A stretch of DNA of 33,301 nt from CAMEON01 sp045602325 (GTDB lineage Bacteria; Bacillota; Clostridia; Oscillospirales; CAG-272): contig JAZSBH010000016.1 of assembly GCA_045602325.1 (NCBI GenBank), positions 1-33,301 on the forward strand. The letters run 5' to 3'. Under the pieces are notes generated by a model that searched no databases, had not been told where the DNA came from, and saw nothing but the letters and a program-made list of their open reading frames with translations. Positions 30,699 through 33,301 of the stretch are shown piece by piece (within the stretch, counting starts at the first letter, position 1; each line of letters opens with the position of its first letter). The position numbers and the translations under genes are program-made.

Positions 30699-33301
30699 TT
30701 ATTCAAGGTATGTGTTCGATACAGAATTTATTGCTGTAATTCTACCACGTTCAGCATCATAATCAAATACGTGCCATGTTGTTCCTATTTTCATAGTAGG
30801 AACACGATATGTTGCAATCAATTCATTACCGATATACACTTGCACATAAGCACCAGAAGAAGACAACGCTGTGCTATGATCGCTACCGCCATTGGAATAG
30901 TCATGTACATAGTAACTATATGTTCCCGTTTGATTTATGGAATATACAGTAACTGTTTCGGGACCATACGATGAAATATCGTCCACGTCAAGATTGGCGA
31001 TTATTTCACCGTCTTCATAATAGTTTTGCTCCCAATATGCAATATGATAAACACCATCTCCATAAGAAGTCGGACCAAACAAATGAGAGTCCAAATCCCT
31101 AGGACTTTCTCCCCATGACAAAACGATTCTCAATTCATTGACAACAAAATTATTGGATACATAACCATGCTGATTCTCGATCGTCATACCGCCCAGAATT
31201 TTGATATTAAATGATGTCGTATTATATCTATATTCATCACTAATACCTGCTCTTTCATCAACCACTTGCACGGTGTAATTACCTGCTTCCAGTGCCATAG
31301 TTGTGATATATTCATCCGAATAATCATCCATGTAAATGATTTGGACTACATCACTGGTGACATTGTCAATTCCCTTTCTAACGTATAACGTCAATCCGGT
31401 TACAGGTGCACCCGTTCTGGTATCATAAATACTACCACTTGCGTAACCATAGCCTAAATAATCATTGGAAATTGCTTCGATTGTGATATTATAAATAATT
31501 TCAGTATCTGTATCGTCAACCACAATGATTTCGGTTACGGGAATATAACCGTCTTTGGAAACAGTTATCATATACGTGCCATAAGGAATATTGGTCAATG
31601 TGTATTCGCCATATCGATTGGATGTAACAACTTGATCCATATAGCTTGAAATGGTGATTGTGACGTCTGCACCCTGCAAAGGAATGTTGTTCGTCATATC
31701 GGTATCCGTATCGGCAATCGTAATAATGCCTGTGATGTTGCAAGTAGTAGATGCCATTTCAATAGTGCCGAGATATACATTTTCGCCGTTTACGGTAAGC
31801 GCTCTATAGAGAGTTTTGGGCGCATAACCATCGGCTATGATTTCCACATTGTAAACGCCGTTCGGAACGTCTACGAATCTGAAATTGCCCATAGTGTCTG
31901 TCATGACGAAAACAGTATACTCATCATTGTAAATCGTAACTTTGGCGCCACTAATGGAGGTAGCGGAATCTACAATTGTACCCATAACATTGCTTTTGTT
32001 GGAATACTTATCTGATATAACTTTTTTAACTGCCTCACCGATATTTAGCATTGGATACGTGAAATCTTTTCCATCTTCAACTCCGTATGCATTTTCTATG
32101 GAGTTGTCAAATAAATAATCTCTCACTTCTGACACACTTAAATCTGGATTAATAGCCCAAATTTGTGCTACTGCTCCAGCAACAATTGGAGATGCCATAG
32201 AGGTTCCAGAATCTTTCGCATAACTATCATTACAGATACAACTAAATATATCATATCCAGGGGCTGCTATATCTACAGATTCTCCATAATTGGAGAACGA
32301 TGTTAATTTGTAACGCAAGTGTGCATTTCCAAATAAAAGTGTTTCGTTTTCTACTGCAGCAACAATTAATACATGGTCATCAACATCATTATAAGAGATG
32401 CTATCAAACTTTTCATTTGTAATAGAATCAAAGACACTCTCTGTTATACTAATAAAAAATCCACCGTATTCCAATGCATTATAGCCAGGTCCAGCGTTGT
32501 CCCATCCATTTCCTGCTGCTTGAATAATAATAAAATCATCAGTCCCGTTATTTATTAGTTCAGCAATTAATACTGCGCACAGTTGAGCAGTATTTACCGC
32601 ATTAACTCTTACTGCATCCAAATATTCGGGATATTCAAGTTCGTAGTTTTTCCAAATTTTATCCCACCAGGTATCCTTGTTTTCTTCTTCCATCGCTTTT
32701 TCAAACGATGACTGTGTCATAACATGATTTCCCCAAGAATTATTTATTACTTTTGCACCATTCGCAATCATGTTTGATATTATTAAAATGTACTCACCTG
32801 TGCTTAATAAAGATCTATAATTAGATGCCTCTTTGTCATTTGTATCTGGATTCCAATCGACACATAAAAGTTGTGCAGTATCGCATATTCCACGCAAGCC
32901 TACAGAATTATTGTTTGCGGAAATAATGCCTGCAACGTGAGTTCCATGATCAGCTTCTGTATTTTTGCTATAATTTGTCAAAAATGATATTTTACCATTA
33001 AGATCCTTATGATTTGCATCGAATCCATTATCAATAATACCTACAATAACAGGATCTTCTGCATGTGAATTCAAGCCCCATGAAGTATATGCACCAACAG
33101 CTTCAGCCCACCAGTCATTACCGTTAGGCATGGATTCATTTCCTCGATCATTATCAGGAGAATTATTATTTCCGCTCCACGGATTTAAACTATTGTCTGT
33201 AATATTGATGGGAATTTCAGAATATGCATACAACACGTCCAACTGGTCATTCAGCAAACTAATTTTATCTTTTATTATTGAATAATTACTATCATTTATA
33301 C
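30699..33301 (-). CDS. Subtilisin-like (S8) serine protease with C-terminal beta-sandwich repeats, 5' end cut by window edge
   Basis: The frame is open to the window edge, so the signal peptide and most of any propeptide are outside; 866 residues are visible. The catalytic triad is complete: Asp in IVGIIDNGFDANHKDL, His in DHGTHVAGIISANNN, Ser in DSGTSMASPIVAGAVA; the oxyanion Asn is in AAGNGWDNAGP. After the protease come at least two carboxypeptidase-regulatory-like domains (GAKVTIYNDEYTV...VPNGVYNVEIIADGYAP and GADVTITIS...IPYGTYMITVSKDGYIP), a third related sandwich, and a DUF2135/YfaP-like domain (VLSWGESPRDLDSHLFGP, YGPETVTVYSI). The C-terminus has no anchor. It is probably secreted. 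The DNA is clearly more AT-rich, with different codon use, than every other gene here, which suggests recent transfer. A TTG at 33257 is not the real start. Confidence 0.88.
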   Translation of the reverse strand, partial: INDSNYSIIKDKISLLNDQLDVLYAYSEIPINITDNSLNPWSGNNNSPDNDRGNESMPNGNDWWAEAVGAYTSWGLNSHAEDPVIVGIIDNGFDANHKDLNGKISFLTNYSKNTEADHGTHVAGIISANNNSVGLRGICDTAQLLCVDWNPDTNDKEASNYRSLLSTGEYILIISNMIANGAKVINNSWGNHVMTQSSFEKAMEEENKDTWWDKIWKNYELEYPEYLDAVRVNAVNTAQLCAVLIAELINNGTDDFIIIQAAGNGWDNAGPGYNALEYGGFFISITESVFDSITNEKFDSISYNDVDDHVLIVAAVENETLLFGNAHLRYKLTSFSNYGESVDIAAPGYDIFSCICNDSYAKDSGTSMASPIVAGAVAQIWAINPDLSVSEVRDYLFDNSIENAYGVEDGKDFTYPMLNIGEAVKKVISDKYSNKSNVMGTIVDSATSISGAKVTIYNDEYTVFVMTDTMGNFRFVDVPNGVYNVEIIADGYAPKTLYRALTVNGENVYLGTIEMASTTCNITGIITIADTDTDMTNNIPLQGADVTITISSYMDQVVTSNRYGEYTLTNIPYGTYMITVSKDGYIPVTEIIVVDDTDTEIIYNITIEAISNDYLGYGYASGSIYDTRTGAPVTGLTLYVRKGIDNVTSDVVQIIYMDDYSDEYITTMALEAGNYTVQVVDERAGISDEYRYNTTSFNIKILGGMTIENQHGYVSNNFVVNELRIVLSWGESPRDLDSHLFGPTSYGDGVYHIAYWEQNYYEDGEIIANLDVDDISSYGPETVTVYSINQTGTYSYYVHDYSNGGSDHSTALSSSGAYVQVYIGNELIATYRVPTMKIGTTWHVFDYDAERGRITAINSVSNTYLE

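Noticed and set aside
1..33301. CRISPR array, tRNA or rRNA genes, prophage or defence island
   Set aside because: No regularly spaced repeats, no tRNA cloverleaf or rRNA core sequence, and no phage structural or recognised defence genes were seen on either strand.

Overview
The window looks like a chromosomal segment of an anaerobic, spore-forming, low-copy-IS Firmicute of the class Clostridia, probably an Oscillospirales-type gut or rumen bacterium. The reasons are a PolC-type replicative polymerase, a sporulation sigma factor (sigG), the McsA-McsB-ClpC arginine-phosphorylation/proteolysis operon, the Clostridia-style gene order pyrH-frr-uppS-cdsA-dxr-rseP-ispG-polC, and large secreted carbohydrate-active proteins. 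Most of the DNA is fairly GC-rich; the last 2.6 kb is visibly AT-rich. The lineage call is inference from gene content only.

Layout, left to right. Bases 1-140 are the left end of an IS3-family insertion sequence: the start of orfA on the minus strand and a long fold-back leader. From 165 to 22101 every gene is on the minus strand, so it reads right to left: yqhQ-like DUF1385 membrane protein, nagB, sigG, a VUT-family transporter translationally coupled to an SDR oxidoreductase and followed by a beta-propeller glycosidase-like protein, then a promoter and the growth operon pyrH, frr, uppS, cdsA, dxr, rseP, ispG, polC, then a DUF1643 protein, a 1098-residue lipoprotein with a GH42-like segment, and an endonuclease/exonuclease/phosphatase-family protein. 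At 22102-22327 transcription diverges: mcsA, mcsB and clpC run on the plus strand and end in a strong bidirectional terminator. Facing them on the minus strand is a 1257-residue secreted, C-terminally anchored glycan-active protein with its own promoter. After a 420-bp gap comes the 3' part of an AT-rich gene for a subtilisin-like protease with repeated beta-sandwich domains, cut by the window edge.

Functionally, the central operon joins nucleotide supply (pyrH), ribosome recycling (frr), MEP isoprenoid synthesis (dxr, ispG), undecaprenyl carrier synthesis (uppS), phospholipid synthesis (cdsA), intramembrane proteolysis (rseP) and replication (polC). The flanking genes are accessory: amino-sugar catabolism, glycan recognition or hydrolysis at the surface, transport, and a probably acquired protease.

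I found no obviously new defence or mobile system. The points most worth a second look are a solitary sigG whose ribosome-binding site lies in a leader hairpin, a mcsAB-clpC operon with no ctsR next to it, two large glycan-active proteins with unfamiliar architectures, a cytoplasmic glycosidase-like gene coupled to a VUT transporter and an SDR, a set of intergenic palindromes that do not look like terminators, and two fold-back leaders of the same design near the two ends of the window.
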